Shown in pieces: positions 27,502 to 36,735 of a stretch of 64,000 bases of DNA (position 1 is its first letter; each line of letters starts with the position of its first letter). Both the position numbers and the translations under genes were made by a program. The stretch comes from Azospirillum sp. SYSU D00513 (GTDB lineage: Bacteria > Pseudomonadota > Alphaproteobacteria > Azospirillales > Azospirillaceae). The notes under the pieces were generated by a model. That model did no database searches. It was not told the origin of the DNA and worked only from the letters and a program-made list of their open reading frames with translations. Where the stretch lies: contig NZ_JAFIQV010000021.1 in NCBI RefSeq assembly GCF_017356015.1, positions 49,021 to 113,020 of the forward strand. The letters are read 5' to 3'.

Positions 27502-28497
27502 TCAGGCCACGCACTCGCCGGCCCGCATCCGCTCGGCGCGCGCCATCGCGGCGGCCTCCTTGGCGAGGCAGGCTTCGGTCGTGACGTCCTCGCCCTGGAG
27601 CAGCGGGCAGCTCTCGAACAGCTCCGCGGCCCAGTCCACGAAGACGCGGACCTTGGGGGAGAGGTGGCGGCTGTGCGGGTAGACGGCGGAGACCTGCATG
27701 CGCGGCGGCCGCCAGTCCGTCAGGATCTCGCGCAGGGCGCCGCTGCGCAGGTGGGGAAGCGCCATGAAGCGCGGCGGCTGGATGATGCCCAGACCCTCCA
27801 GCCCGCAGTTCAGGTAGGCGTCCGCGTCGTTCACGGCAACGACGCCGCGCATCGCGATCTCCCGCGTCTCGTCCCCGCGCTCGAAGCAAAGGTCCATGGT
27901 GCGGCCGGTGCGGCTGCCGAAATAGTTCACCGCGAGGTGATGCTCCAGCTCCTCCAGGCTCTTCGGCTCGCCATACTGCGCGATGTAGGCCGGGCTGGCG
28001 CAGGTGAGCGGCTGGAGCGCGCCGATGCGCCGGGCCACCAGGCTGGAATCCTGGAGGCTGCCGATGCGCAGCACGCAGTCCACCCCTTCCTGGATCAGGT
28101 CGATGGTGCGGTCGGTCAGGCCGATCATCACCTCGATGTCTGGATACTGCGCGTGGAACTCGTGGATGGAGGGAATGATGACCAGCCGGCCTATCGAGCC
28201 CGGCATGTCCACGCGGATGCGGCCGCGCGGGTTCTTGCGTGCGCTGGTCAGGGTGGATTCGATCTCGTCCACCTCCGACAGGATGCGGGTCGCACCCTCC
28301 AGATAGGCCGCACCGTCGAGCGTCAGGTTCAGCCGCCGCGTCGTCCGTTGCAGCAGGCGGACGCCGAGCGACTCCTCCAGGTTCTGGATGGTCGTGGTGA
28401 CCGAGGCCCGCGGCAGGCCGAGCGTTTCGGCGGCCTTGGAGAAACTGTTCGCCTCGACGACACGGACGAACACGCGCATGGCATGCAGCTTGTCCAT
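27502..28497 (-). CDS. LysR-family transcriptional regulator
   Basis: 331 residues from the ATG at 28497, chosen because MDKLHAMRVFVRVVEANSFS is the classic LysR start. The HTH occupies residues 1-60 (SKAAETLGLPRASVTTTI), followed by a type 2 periplasmic-binding-like effector domain. It most resembles the group with 'LEESLGVRLLQRTTRRL'. It lies upstream of the efflux operon in the same direction and divergent from the YeeE-type transporter gene; either could be its target. Confidence 0.9.
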   Translation of the reverse strand: MDKLHAMRVFVRVVEANSFSKAAETLGLPRASVTTTIQNLEESLGVRLLQRTTRRLNLTLDGAAYLEGATRILSEVDEIESTLTSARKNPRGRIRVDMPGSIGRLVIIPSIHEFHAQYPDIEVMIGLTDRTIDLIQEGVDCVLRIGSLQDSSLVARRIGALQPLTCASPAYIAQYGEPKSLEELEHHLAVNYFGSRTGRTMDLCFERGDETREIAMRGVVAVNDADAYLNCGLEGLGIIQPPRFMALPHLRSGALREILTDWRPPRMQVSAVYPHSRHLSPKVRVFVDWAAELFESCPLLQGEDVTTEACLAKEAAAMARAERMRAGECVA

Positions 28498-28762
28498 GGA
28501 GAACCCCCCGTCATCACGCGGCCCGAGCGCTTGGAGCCAAGTCTCTGGATGGGAGTGAGTCTTAGGCCCAATCGCCCGGCCTGTCGATACATGGCGTTTG
28601 AAGGGGGTTTTACGCAAAGGTGGGACCAGCCCTCCGCCCGGGGCGCGCGGGACAGGAATGCGCCCCGCGCTGTTTGCGCGATGACGGCGGCTCTTATCTA
28701 CAAGCCCAATTCCCAGCCCGCCGGAAATGTGCGGGCATCATATGTGAAATGGAGTCATCGGC

Positions 28763-29998
28763 ATGGCTGATCTTTCCATCGGCCGGGCGGCAGGCCCGGC
28801 GGCCGGCTTGCCGGACATCAACGGGCGCGTCGTCGGTGCGGCCCTGCTGGCCCTTCTGGGCGGCGCCCTGTGGATCGGCACGGACGTGTCGGGCCGGCAG
28901 GCGGCCCTCTATCTCATCGGCGGCGCGCTGGGGCTCGTGCTCTACCACGCGCTGTTCGGCTTCACCTCCGCCTTCCGGGTCTTCTTCTCGGACCGGCGCG
29001 GGGCGGGGCTGCGCGCGCAGATGATCATGCTGGCGCTGGCCTGCGCGTTGTTCTTCCCGGCGCTTGCGGCCGGCACGCTGTTCGGCACGCCGGTCAGCGG
29101 CCTCGTGGCGCCGGCCGGCGTCTCGGTCCTGGTGGGCGCCTTCCTGTTCGGCATCGGCATGCAGCTCGGCGGCGGCTGCGCGTCGGGCACGCTCTACACG
29201 GTCGGCGGCGGCAGCACCCGCATGCTGGTGACGCTGTTCTTCTTCATCGTCGGCTCCGTGCTGGGCGCCTATCACCTGCCCTGGTGGCAGGCCCAGCCGT
29301 CGCTGCCGCCGGTGTCGCTGGTGACCGCCTGGGGCTGGCCCGTCGCCCTGGCGGCGAACCTCGCCGTCTTCGCGGCGGTCTATGCCGGCACCATCCTGCT
29401 GGAGAAGCGGCGGCACGGCCGGCTGATCGAGCAGCCCGCGGCCCGCACGGCGGGCCTCGCGCGGCTGCTGCGCGGTCCCTGGCCGCTGGTCTGGGGTGCG
29501 GTGGCGCTGGCCCTGCTGAACTTCGCCACCCTGGCGCTGGCCGGGCGCCCCTGGGGCATCACCGCCGCCTTCGCGCTGTGGGGAAGCAAGGCGCTGGCCG
29601 CCGCCGGGGTGGACGTCGCCTCCTGGCCCTTCTGGCAGGCCCCGGCGCAGGCCAAGGCTCTCTCGGGAAGCGTGCTGGCGGACGTCACCTCGGTCATGGA
29701 CATCGGCATCATCCTCGGCGCCCTGCTCGCGGCCGGACTGGCAGGCAAGTTCGCCCCGGTCTGGCGGCTGCCCCTGCGTTCGCTGGCGGCGGCGGTGGTC
29801 GGCGGGGTGCTTCTGGGCTACGGCTCGCGGCTGGCCTATGGCTGCAACATCGGCGCCTATTTCAGCGGGATCGCCTCGGGCAGCCTGCACGGCTGGGTGT
29901 GGATCGTGACGGCGCTGATCGGCAACTGGCTCGGCACCGGCCTGCGCCCGCTCTTCGGGCTGGAGGTCGAGCGGACCCCGCGCCAGACCGGCTGCTGA
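28763..29998 (+). CDS. YeeE/YedE-family sulfur transporter
   Basis: 411 residues with about ten hydrophobic segments. Two conserved Cys-containing motifs of the YeeE (TsuA, thiosulfate uptake) family are present: 'GGGCASGTLYTVGGG' near residue 135 and 'YGCNIGAYF' near residue 355, plus a terminal Cys. In TsuA such cysteines pass thiosulfate through the membrane. No TusA-like partner (YeeD) is encoded next to it. The start ATG has GGAG upstream. An inverted repeat GGGGCGC/GCGCCCC at 28640-28666 lies in the divergent promoter region shared with the LysR gene. Confidence 0.88.
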   Translation: MADLSIGRAAGPAAGLPDINGRVVGAALLALLGGALWIGTDVSGRQAALYLIGGALGLVLYHALFGFTSAFRVFFSDRRGAGLRAQMIMLALACALFFPALAAGTLFGTPVSGLVAPAGVSVLVGAFLFGIGMQLGGGCASGTLYTVGGGSTRMLVTLFFFIVGSVLGAYHLPWWQAQPSLPPVSLVTAWGWPVALAANLAVFAAVYAGTILLEKRRHGRLIEQPAARTAGLARLLRGPWPLVWGAVALALLNFATLALAGRPWGITAAFALWGSKALAAAGVDVASWPFWQAPAQAKALSGSVLADVTSVMDIGIILGALLAAGLAGKFAPVWRLPLRSLAAAVVGGVLLGYGSRLAYGCNIGAYFSGIASGSLHGWVWIVTALIGNWLGTGLRPLFGLEVERTPRQTGC

Positions 29999-30021
29999 CA
30001 ATCCGAAACGGCTGATCGGCC

Positions 30022-30053
30022 CGCCCGGCGGCCCTCGGAGGGGTTGCCGGGCG
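30022..30053. terminator. Hairpin between convergent genes
   Basis: CGCCCGGC and GCCGGGCG form a perfect 8-bp stem with a 16-base loop between the YeeE-type and quinone-oxidoreductase genes. It could end transcription from both sides; no clear T tract is seen. Confidence 0.45.
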
Positions 30054-30058
30054 CCGGC

Positions 30059-30991
30059 CTATTCCACGACCTTCAGCACGATCTTGCCGCGCGCGTGGCC
30101 CGTCTGACTCAGCTCATGCGCCTTGCGAACCTCGGACAGCGGGAAAACCTCGCCGATCAGCGGGCGGACATGGCCGGCGTCGATCAGCCCGGCGATCTCC
30201 GTCAGCCACGCCGCGTTCGGGCCGATGAAGATATAGTCCTGCCGCACGCCATGCGCCCGCGCCGTCTCCTCCGACGGCGGGCTGATGACGGAGACCAGCA
30301 TGCCGCCCTCCCGCAGCACGCCCCAGGACCGTTCCTGCGTCTCGCCCCCGATCGTGTCGAAGACCATGTCCACCTCGCGGACGGCCTCCTCGAAGCGCGT
30401 CGTCCGGTAGTCGATCACCTCGTCGGCCCCGAGGTCGCGGACCAGCGCGTGGTTGGCCGCCGAGGCCGTGGCGACGACGCGCGCCCCGCGCCATTTCGCG
30501 AACTGCACCGCGAAGCTGCCGACCCCGCCCGCCGCCGCGTGGACCAGCACCGTCTGCCCGGCGGCAAGCCCTGCGGACTCGAACAGCGCCTGCCACGCCG
30601 TGATGGCCGCCAGCGGCACGCCCGCCGCCTCCACATGGCCGATGCTCTTTGGTTTGCGGGCGAGTTCCGACGCTCGCACGGCGACGAACTCCGCATAGGC
30701 GCCGTCGCGCTGGATATCCGGCCGGGAATAGACCTCCTCCCCGACTGAAAATTCCGTCACCCCCGGCCCGACCTCCTCGACCACGCCCGACAGGTCCCAG
30801 CCGAGGATGAGCGGCAGGTCATAGGGAAGCTTCTCCTTCAGCCAGCCGGCGCGGAGCTTCCAGTCCACGGGGTTGATCCCCGCCGCATGGACCCGCACCA
30901 GCACGTCGCCCTCGCCCGGCACGGGGCGGGGTGCTTCCTCGTAGCGGAGCACCTCCGGCCCGCCATACTCATGGATCCTCACGGCTTTCAT
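30059..30991 (-). CDS. NADPH:quinone oxidoreductase family (MDR)
   Basis: 310 residues, a zinc-free medium-chain reductase. The N-terminal GroES-like domain carries 'AAGINPVDWKLRAG' and 'LGWDLSGVVEEVG'; the Rossmann domain has 'VLVHAAAGGVGSFAVQFAKWRGA', the NADPH-binding loop. These enzymes reduce quinones or enones. The promoter region holds three 34-bp-spaced repeats that look like regulator sites, and an AraC-family gene lies directly upstream in the same direction. Confidence 0.92.
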   Translation of the reverse strand: MKAVRIHEYGGPEVLRYEEAPRPVPGEGDVLVRVHAAGINPVDWKLRAGWLKEKLPYDLPLILGWDLSGVVEEVGPGVTEFSVGEEVYSRPDIQRDGAYAEFVAVRASELARKPKSIGHVEAAGVPLAAITAWQALFESAGLAAGQTVLVHAAAGGVGSFAVQFAKWRGARVVATASAANHALVRDLGADEVIDYRTTRFEEAVREVDMVFDTIGGETQERSWGVLREGGMLVSVISPPSEETARAHGVRQDYIFIGPNAAWLTEIAGLIDAGHVRPLIGEVFPLSEVRKAHELSQTGHARGKIVLKVVE

Positions 30992-31090
30992 GCGGTTTTC
31001 CTACCTTCGTGAGCGTTCAGGGCGGGGCAGAGCGGCCCTTCCCAGCCACCCCTCACAACCGCGATCCCCGGCGGGCGTTGCCCCAATGAC

Positions 31091-31168
31091 ATTCACCGCA
31101 GCTCTTGCGGTGATTAGAGGGCCTATTCACCGCACACTCTGCGGCGAATAGCCCGGCCATTCACCGCA
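31091..31168 (-). promoter_or_regulatory. Operator-like array with a 34-bp period
   Basis: ATTCACCGCA occurs at 31091, 31125 and 31159, exactly 34 bp apart. The first two copies are each followed after 5 bases by an inverted copy (TGCGGTGATT ending at 31115, TGCGGCGAAT ending at 31149), giving two 25-bp palindromes and one half site. The array lies 100-177 bases upstream of the quinone-oxidoreductase start and ends 20 bases from the AraC stop. It is probably the binding array of a regulator; the AraC protein next door is the first candidate. Confidence 0.6.
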
Positions 31169-31188
31169 AGGCGGCCTGATGCTGGTTC

Positions 31189-31995
31189 CTACCGGCGTAT
31201 ACCGGTCAGGCTGCGGGACGCGGGGGCGCCGAAGGTGCGGCGGAAGTCGTGGGCGAAATGCGCCTGGTCGGCGAAGCCGGCGGCGTGGGCGGCGGTGGTG
31301 AAGTTAGCACCATCCACGATCTCGGCGATGGCGGCGCGCATCCGGCTCCAGGCGCGGTAGCGCCGGAAGGGGACGCCCATCTCTTCGGTGAAGAGATGCT
31401 GGAAGCGCGACGCGGATAGGCCGGCCGCCCGGGCGATGCGGGCGACCGGCACGGGCGCGCCGCCGGGCTCCTCGCCGGCCTCGCGCAAGGCCTGGAGCGC
31501 GCGGGGCAGGCGCGGGTCGATGCTGCGGGCGGCTTGCTTCCCGGAGAAGTCCAGCAGGTCCCGCAGCGCCTCGCCGGCCCAGCGGGTGGCGTGGCGGTCC
31601 TCGTAGAGGTCGCGCAGCAGCCCCGTTTCCCCGGCGCTCCCGACCAGGGCGCCGCCCGTCTCTTCGGCACCGCGCAGGAGCGGCGCCAGAGCGTCGAAGC
31701 CGGCGACCGTGGGCTCGACGTAGAAGACCGCCAGCGGGTTGCCGCCGAGGTCGAGTTCATGAAGCACCCCCATGGGAATGGCGGCGGTCCGGCAGGTGAG
31801 CCAGGGGCCGTCCCCGATCCGCAGACCGAAGGGGCCGTGAAGCCCTGCCAGATAGACCGGCGCGCCGTGCTGGTGGCTGGCGTTGTAGTCCAGCGGCCCC
31901 GCGAAGAAGGTCAGCCCCCCGCCGAGATGCCAGAGCGGGCCGGGTGCCGCGTTTTCCGCCGCAGCACGTTCGTACAAGCGCCCGGACTCCGCCAT
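31189..31995 (-). CDS. AraC-family transcriptional regulator
   Basis: 268 residues. The N-terminal cupin-like effector domain (LTFFAGPLDYNASHQHGAPVYL) precedes two HTH motifs in the C-terminal 100 residues (VARIARAAGLSASRFQHLF and FTTAAHAAGFADQAHFAHDF, then FGAPASRSL). The second recognition region follows the family consensus well. It is divergent from the MBL hydrolase gene (93 bases apart) and upstream of the quinone-oxidoreductase gene. Either could be a target; the repeat array favours the oxidoreductase. Confidence 0.9.
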   Translation of the reverse strand: MAESGRLYERAAAENAAPGPLWHLGGGLTFFAGPLDYNASHQHGAPVYLAGLHGPFGLRIGDGPWLTCRTAAIPMGVLHELDLGGNPLAVFYVEPTVAGFDALAPLLRGAEETGGALVGSAGETGLLRDLYEDRHATRWAGEALRDLLDFSGKQAARSIDPRLPRALQALREAGEEPGGAPVPVARIARAAGLSASRFQHLFTEEMGVPFRRYRAWSRMRAAIAEIVDGANFTTAAHAAGFADQAHFAHDFRRTFGAPASRSLTGIRR

Positions 31996-32088
31996 CGCTA
32001 GCCTCCCCGCCGTGGTGGACGGAAATCACAGCATGGAATCCGCCGCCGCGACAGACGGAAAGAAAACCATCGGGGAGGATCGAAGACC

Positions 32089-33108
32089 ATGTCCGCCGTC
32101 ACGCCATCCGCGCGCACGGGACTCACCCGCCGCCGGCTCCTCGCCACGGCCGCCTCGGCGCTCGCCGCACCCGCCATCGTCGGGCCGCTCGCCGCGCCGG
32201 TCCGGGCCGCCGCCCCGCCGCTCGGCCCCTCGGCGCCCACCCATTACCGTTTCAGGCTCGGCGACTTCGAGGTGACGACGATCCTCGACGCCGGCGCCAT
32301 GATCGACGGTCCCTGGCCGGTCGTCGGAGAGGACCGGCCCAAGGAGGAGGTCGAGCGGCTGATGCGGGAGAACCTGCTGCCCGAGACCCGCTTCCAGCCC
32401 GGATTCACGCCCACCTTGGTGAACACCGGGCGGGAGCTGATCCTGTTCGACACGGGCAACGGCGCCAACGGCTTCGTGCCCCGGCCCCACGGCGGCTGGC
32501 TCGCGCGGGTGCTGGGATCAGCGGGCTACGCGCCCGAGCAGGTCGATCTCGTGGTCCTGACCCACGGCCATGCGGACCACATCGGCGGGCTGATGGAGGA
32601 GGGCCGGCCCCTGTTCCCGAACGCCCGCTACGCAATCGGCGGCTCGGAATATGATTTCTGGGCATCCAAGGACCGGCTGTCGGCGCCCCGCGAGGGCAAC
32701 GAGTTCAAGTCGGCCAGCCTGTTCCAGCATGCGGTGGTTCCGCTCGCGGAGCGGACCGGCTTCCTCACGGCCGGCGGGGAGGCCGCCCCCGGCATCCGTG
32801 CCGTCGAGGCGTACGGGCACACGCCCGGCCATCTCGCCTTCCACATCGAAAGCCGGGGCAGCCGCCTGCTGCTCTGGGGCGACTGCGCGCATCACGAGGT
32901 GGCGTCGCTGGCCCGGCCCGACTGGCACGCCTTCTTCGACATGGACAAGGAGCAAGGGGCGGCGACGCGCCGGCGCGTCTACGGCATGGCCGCGGCCGAC
33001 CGGATCCCGGTCATCGGCTATCACATGACCTTCCCGTCGGTCGGCTTCGTGGAGCGGCGGGAGGCCGGATACCGCTGGATTCCGGCCTCCTACCAGTTGA
33101 ACCTGTAG
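32089..33108 (+). CDS. Exported MBL-fold hydrolase
   Basis: 339 residues with a Tat signal peptide (TRRRLLATAASALAAPA), so a folded metalloprotein is exported to the periplasm. Zinc motif 'LTHGHADHIGG' (HxHxDH), a further His in 'AYGHTPGHLAF', Asp in 'LLLWGDCAHH' and a terminal 'IGYHMTFP' complete the metallo-beta-lactamase site. The pattern fits lactonase and methyl-parathion-hydrolase-like enzymes; the substrate is unknown. The last codons are repeated after the stop by a 17-base tandem duplication. It is divergent from the AraC gene. Confidence 0.9.
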   Translation: MSAVTPSARTGLTRRRLLATAASALAAPAIVGPLAAPVRAAAPPLGPSAPTHYRFRLGDFEVTTILDAGAMIDGPWPVVGEDRPKEEVERLMRENLLPETRFQPGFTPTLVNTGRELILFDTGNGANGFVPRPHGGWLARVLGSAGYAPEQVDLVVLTHGHADHIGGLMEEGRPLFPNARYAIGGSEYDFWASKDRLSAPREGNEFKSASLFQHAVVPLAERTGFLTAGGEAAPGIRAVEAYGHTPGHLAFHIESRGSRLLLWGDCAHHEVASLARPDWHAFFDMDKEQGAATRRRVYGMAAADRIPVIGYHMTFPSVGFVERREAGYRWIPASYQLNL

Positions 33109-33127
33109 GCCAGTTGAACCTGTAAGG
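33094..33127 (+). repeat. 17-bp tandem duplication at a stop codon
   Basis: CAGTTGAACCTGTAGGC (33094-33110) is followed at once by CAGTTGAACCTGTAAGG. The first copy contains the last codons and TAG of the MBL hydrolase gene. The second is a near copy with TAA. It looks like a recent slippage or duplication and does not change the protein. Confidence 0.85.
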
Positions 33128-33131
33128 TGTC

Positions 33132-33160
33132 GCGGGCCGGACCATCGCCGTCCGGCCCGC
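33132..33160. terminator. Hairpin between convergent genes
   Basis: GCGGGCCGGAC and GTCCGGCCCGC form a perfect 11-bp stem with a 7-base loop between the MBL hydrolase and the EF-G-like gene, 23 bases past the first and 8 before the stop of the second. A shared terminator is likely. Confidence 0.65.
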
Positions 33161-33168
33161 ATGCTTCC

Positions 33169-35208
33169 TTACTCCGCCGCCACCATGCCCCGGCGGATCT
33201 CCACGGCGCGGTCGGCCGCCTTGCCCGAGACCTCCTGGAGCCGGTCGAAGCTCCAGGTGAAGCTGCCGACGCCGGAGGAGAGCGAGCGCAGATCCACGAT
33301 CAGGTCATGCATCTCCGCCTGGGGCAGGGCCGCCCGCACCTCGTCCCAGCCGGGCCAGCCGTCCCGCGCGTCGAAGCTCAGGATCTGGCCGCGCCGGCCG
33401 CCGACAAGGCGCTGCACCCTGGCGGTCGCGTCGGCGGGAACGGTGATGGAGACCAGCAGGACCGGCTCCAGCAGCACCGGCTCGCAAGACGGCAGGGCCT
33501 CGGCCATGGCCTGGCGCGCGACCGTGCGGAAGGCCATGTCGGAGCTGTCCACCGCGTGGTACTGGCCACCGGTCAGCGTCACCGCGAAGTCCACGACCGG
33601 GAAGCCGAGCGGCCCGCGCGCCGCCGCGTCGCGCACGCCGCTCTCCACGGCGGGGATGAACTGGCGCGGCACGGCGCCGCCCACGACGGCGTCCTCGAAC
33701 AGGATGCCGCTGCCGCGCGGCAGTGGGCGGATCGCCACATGGATGTCGGCGAACTGGCCGTGGCCGCCGGACTGGCGCTTGTGCCGGGCGTGGTGCGCCG
33801 TGCCGCGCCGGATCGTCTCGCGGTAGGGCACCTGCGGCGGGCGGCCGCGCACCGCGACGTTGGACCGGTTCCGCAGCCGGTCCATGGCGATCTGCAGGTG
33901 GATGTCCCCCTGGCCCCACAGCACCAGCTCGTTCGTCTCCGGCGACTGCTCGACGCGCAGGGCCGTGTCCTCCTCCAGCAGCTTCTGGAGGGCGGCGCTC
34001 AGCTTCACCTCGTCGTTGCGGTTCTCGGCCTGGAGCGCCAGTGCGTAGACGGGCGCCGGCGGCTCCGGCCAGCCCTCCGGCCGGCCCAGGTTGCCGGCGT
34101 CGGTCAGCAGCTCGCCCGCCGCCGCCTTTTCCAGCCGGCCCAGCGCCACCACCTCCCCGGCCATGGCCCTGGGCTGTTTGCTCTGCTCGCGGCCCATCAG
34201 GGCGTGGATGCCCGACAGCCGCTCCGCTCCCAGCGTCATGCCGTCCGTCACCGTGCCCCGCCAGACGCGGGCGAGGCTCAGCTTGCCGGCCTGCGTGCCG
34301 TTCAGCGTCTTGAAGACCTGCGCGGCGACGGCGCCGTTGGTGGAAATTCCCAGCCGCGCGGCGGTGGTGACGACGTCCGGCGTGTCGTGGCGCAGCGCCT
34401 TCAGCAGCCGCCGGACGCCGTTGTCCTTCTCGGCGGAGCCAAACAGGACGGGGACGATCAGATCCTCCGCCAGTTCGCGGGCGAGCCGCTCATAAACGTC
34501 CACCGCCTCCGGCCGGACATCCTCCAGCAGCCGTTCCAGAAGCTCGTCGTCGAAATCGGCGACCGCCTCCAGCAGTTCCTGCCGCGCCTCCTCCCCGCGC
34601 TCGCGCACGGAGTCCGGAAGCTGGACCAAGTTGGAGGGGCGGTGCGGCGCGAAGCGGTAGGCGCGCTCGCTCACCAGATCGACGAAGCCGGTGACCGCAC
34701 CCCCCTCCCGGATCGGCACCTCGCGCAGCACCAGCTTGCGCTGCGACACGGCCTGGAAGGCCTGGACCACGTCGCGCAGCCGCGCCTCGCCCAGCGTGTC
34801 GATGCGGTTGATGAACAGGATGTGGGGAATGCGCCGGTCGTCGAGGAACTTGAAGAGCGGGGCGAGCAGCACCGCCTTGTCCGGCGCCGGCTCCGCCACC
34901 ACGACGGCGACGTCGGCGACCATCAGGGCGGCCTGCGTCTCGCAGGCCAGTTCCACCGAACCGGGGCAGTCGATGGCGTTCCACCGTTCCCCCAGATAGG
35001 AGAAGGAGGCGAGGTTCACCTCCACCCCCATCTGCCGGGCCTTCGCCTCGGCGCAGGAATCGCCGGTGGCGTTGCCATCGCGGGTGCTGCCCTTGCGGGT
35101 GATGGCGCCGGTCGCGAACAGCAAGCTTTCCAGCAGCGTCGTCTTGCCGCTGAGATAAGGCCCGACCAGCGCCATGCAACGGGCGCTTTCAACAGTCCTG
35201 TGTGGCAT
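33169..35208 (-). CDS. EF-G-like translational GTPase (EF-G paralogue)
   Basis: 679 residues from the ATG at 35208, which has a strong ribosome-binding site (GGGGAGG, 7-base gap). The G domain shows P-loop 'GPYLSGKTTLLESLL', G3 'IDCPGSVE' and G4 'FINRID'; domains II-V follow in EF-G order, including 'QGDIHLQIAMDRLR' and 'HARHKRQSGGHGQFADIHV'. It is the divergent EF-G-like group found alongside true EF-G, without ribosomal-protein neighbours, so it is not the main translocase. The exact role is unknown. Confidence 0.9.
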   Translation of the reverse strand: MPHRTVESARCMALVGPYLSGKTTLLESLLFATGAITRKGSTRDGNATGDSCAEAKARQMGVEVNLASFSYLGERWNAIDCPGSVELACETQAALMVADVAVVVAEPAPDKAVLLAPLFKFLDDRRIPHILFINRIDTLGEARLRDVVQAFQAVSQRKLVLREVPIREGGAVTGFVDLVSERAYRFAPHRPSNLVQLPDSVRERGEEARQELLEAVADFDDELLERLLEDVRPEAVDVYERLARELAEDLIVPVLFGSAEKDNGVRRLLKALRHDTPDVVTTAARLGISTNGAVAAQVFKTLNGTQAGKLSLARVWRGTVTDGMTLGAERLSGIHALMGREQSKQPRAMAGEVVALGRLEKAAAGELLTDAGNLGRPEGWPEPPAPVYALALQAENRNDEVKLSAALQKLLEEDTALRVEQSPETNELVLWGQGDIHLQIAMDRLRNRSNVAVRGRPPQVPYRETIRRGTAHHARHKRQSGGHGQFADIHVAIRPLPRGSGILFEDAVVGGAVPRQFIPAVESGVRDAAARGPLGFPVVDFAVTLTGGQYHAVDSSDMAFRTVARQAMAEALPSCEPVLLEPVLLVSITVPADATARVQRLVGGRRGQILSFDARDGWPGWDEVRAALPQAEMHDLIVDLRSLSSGVGSFTWSFDRLQEVSGKAADRAVEIRRGMVAAE

Positions 35209-35446
35209 GCCCAAACCTCCCCTATGGCTTTTCTTGAAAAGCCGCCGGGCCGGTTCTCAGACGCCGGCCGACGGACGGCCCATGGTCTTCAAAGCGTGTG
35301 GTAGAAGGGCGTGTGGTAGATGGCGTGGAAGGCGACGCCGCTGGCGTCCGTCCCCATGCTGATCCTCTTCGGGGGCGGCTGTCGACGGCAAAAAGGGGAG
35401 GGGCCGGCGCGGAGGCCGATGGCCTGGCGCCGGCTTTTGCCGGTTC

Positions 35447-36574
35447 CTACCCAAACCGCGCGATGTCCGTGTTCTCCGTCGCGCAATATTTGTCGCAGTC
35501 GCACTTTCCCTGCGGCTTTCCGAGGAAGTGATAGTGATAGAAGCGGGCGATGCTCGGCGGCAGGCAATAGGTCACCGATCCGTCGACCACCATATGGACG
35601 GAGAACACCTTTATCTTGGGCGGCAGGACGAAGCATTTCTGCCGGATCCACTTGGGCTCCGGCTCGGTGGCGCTCCACCGCATGTCTTCCAGGAAGGACA
35701 TCCGGCTGCCGCCCGCGCCCCGGCCACAGCCGAACATCAGGCATTGCAATGAGATGGCCCCGACCGGGACCCGGCTGAACTTGTATTCCTGCATGAGGAG
35801 GAAGTCGTTCGCCGTGTCCATCATCACATCGACAAGGTTTCCGGCGTTCGGCACGATGTATTCATCCACATCGAAAAGCCCGATCAGCCCGTCCCGGCCG
35901 AACCTGTAGATGCTGTGGTTCTGCTGGGTGGTCTGGCCGGATATGGAAGCCCCCGGATAGCGGTACGGCACGTCCCACAAGACGGCGGTGATCATGTCCC
36001 TCAGCGGAGACGCCGAAGCGGCCTCGGTGAAGGCGGAGAAATGCTCGACGGAATTCGAATAGATGTGAAAACGGTCGATGCCCAGAGTCCTGTGATGGTA
36101 ATCGACCCATTTCAGGACGAGATCCGAGCTCTCGATGGTCAAGGTCGACATGGACGCCCTGGCGGGCTCGACCGGAACGCAGTCGAATTCCACGGCGGCG
36201 TCATGCTGACCGTCGGAAAACAGAAGCCCGCAACGCTGGTTCGCCGGGCCGAAAGCCCTGCCGTCGAACTTGAAGAGCAATATAAGCGTATGCTGGTGGC
36301 TGTCCTTCACGGCCACCCCGGGCTTCGAACGCATGCCGGACCGTCTGTCGAGTACTGTGATTGTCTTGGTGTACTCGCCCGTGAATGGCCCTATTCCAAC
36401 CAGCGTGTCTTCCGAGACGGGGAAAACATCGTACAGCTCCGTGTCCCCGACCCTGAATTTGGTGGGCCTCAGGATAATCATCATCACAACCAAAGCGCAT
36501 TGAACCAAGGGCTGCACGCTAGCGAAGATGGCAACGGGGATCAACCGCGACTGCCGGCCGGCCGGCCGTGCCAT
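35447..36574 (-). CDS. GT92/DUF23-type glycosyltransferase
   Basis: 375 residues from the ATG at 36574; a TTG at 36598 is possible, and neither has a clear ribosome-binding site. One hydrophobic segment near the N-terminus (IPVAIFASVQPLVQCALVVMMII) anchors it in the membrane. The GT92 pattern is clear: 'VLKWVDYHHRTLGIDRFHIYSN', the DxD-like 'GLFDVDEYIVP', and a Cys-rich end (KCDCDKYCATENTD). Eukaryotic GT92 enzymes transfer galactose; in bacteria the products are surface glycans. Base composition is somewhat lower in GC than in the neighbours, suggesting transfer. Confidence 0.8.
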   Translation of the reverse strand: MARPAGRQSRLIPVAIFASVQPLVQCALVVMMIILRPTKFRVGDTELYDVFPVSEDTLVGIGPFTGEYTKTITVLDRRSGMRSKPGVAVKDSHQHTLILLFKFDGRAFGPANQRCGLLFSDGQHDAAVEFDCVPVEPARASMSTLTIESSDLVLKWVDYHHRTLGIDRFHIYSNSVEHFSAFTEAASASPLRDMITAVLWDVPYRYPGASISGQTTQQNHSIYRFGRDGLIGLFDVDEYIVPNAGNLVDVMMDTANDFLLMQEYKFSRVPVGAISLQCLMFGCGRGAGGSRMSFLEDMRWSATEPEPKWIRQKCFVLPPKIKVFSVHMVVDGSVTYCLPPSIARFYHYHFLGKPQGKCDCDKYCATENTDIARFG

Positions 36575-36684
36575 CTTTTTCGCCCGAGGATGGGCCAAGG
36601 GCGGCCGCCGGAGAGCGGAGGTCTATGGCGTGGCCATGAGCCGCCCGTATAGGCTCGGTCGAGCTCGTGCCTCTACCAAGCGAG

Positions 36685-36710
36685 CGCCGCCCCCTGAACG
36701 AAGGGCGGCG
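36685..36710 (+). promoter_or_regulatory. Hairpin in the nitrilase leader
   Basis: CGCCGCCC and GGGCGGCG pair around a 10-base loop 25 bases before the nitrilase start. No T tract follows; it may be a leader structure affecting translation. The remainder of 36575-36735 holds nothing else I can support. Confidence 0.35.
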
Positions 36711-36735
36711 GACACACCCCATGCCGGAGTCATCC

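Noticed and set aside
35289..35744. 151-codon frame overlapping the GT92 gene end
   Set aside because: Same strand but another frame; the GT92 frame has clear motifs and this one does not.
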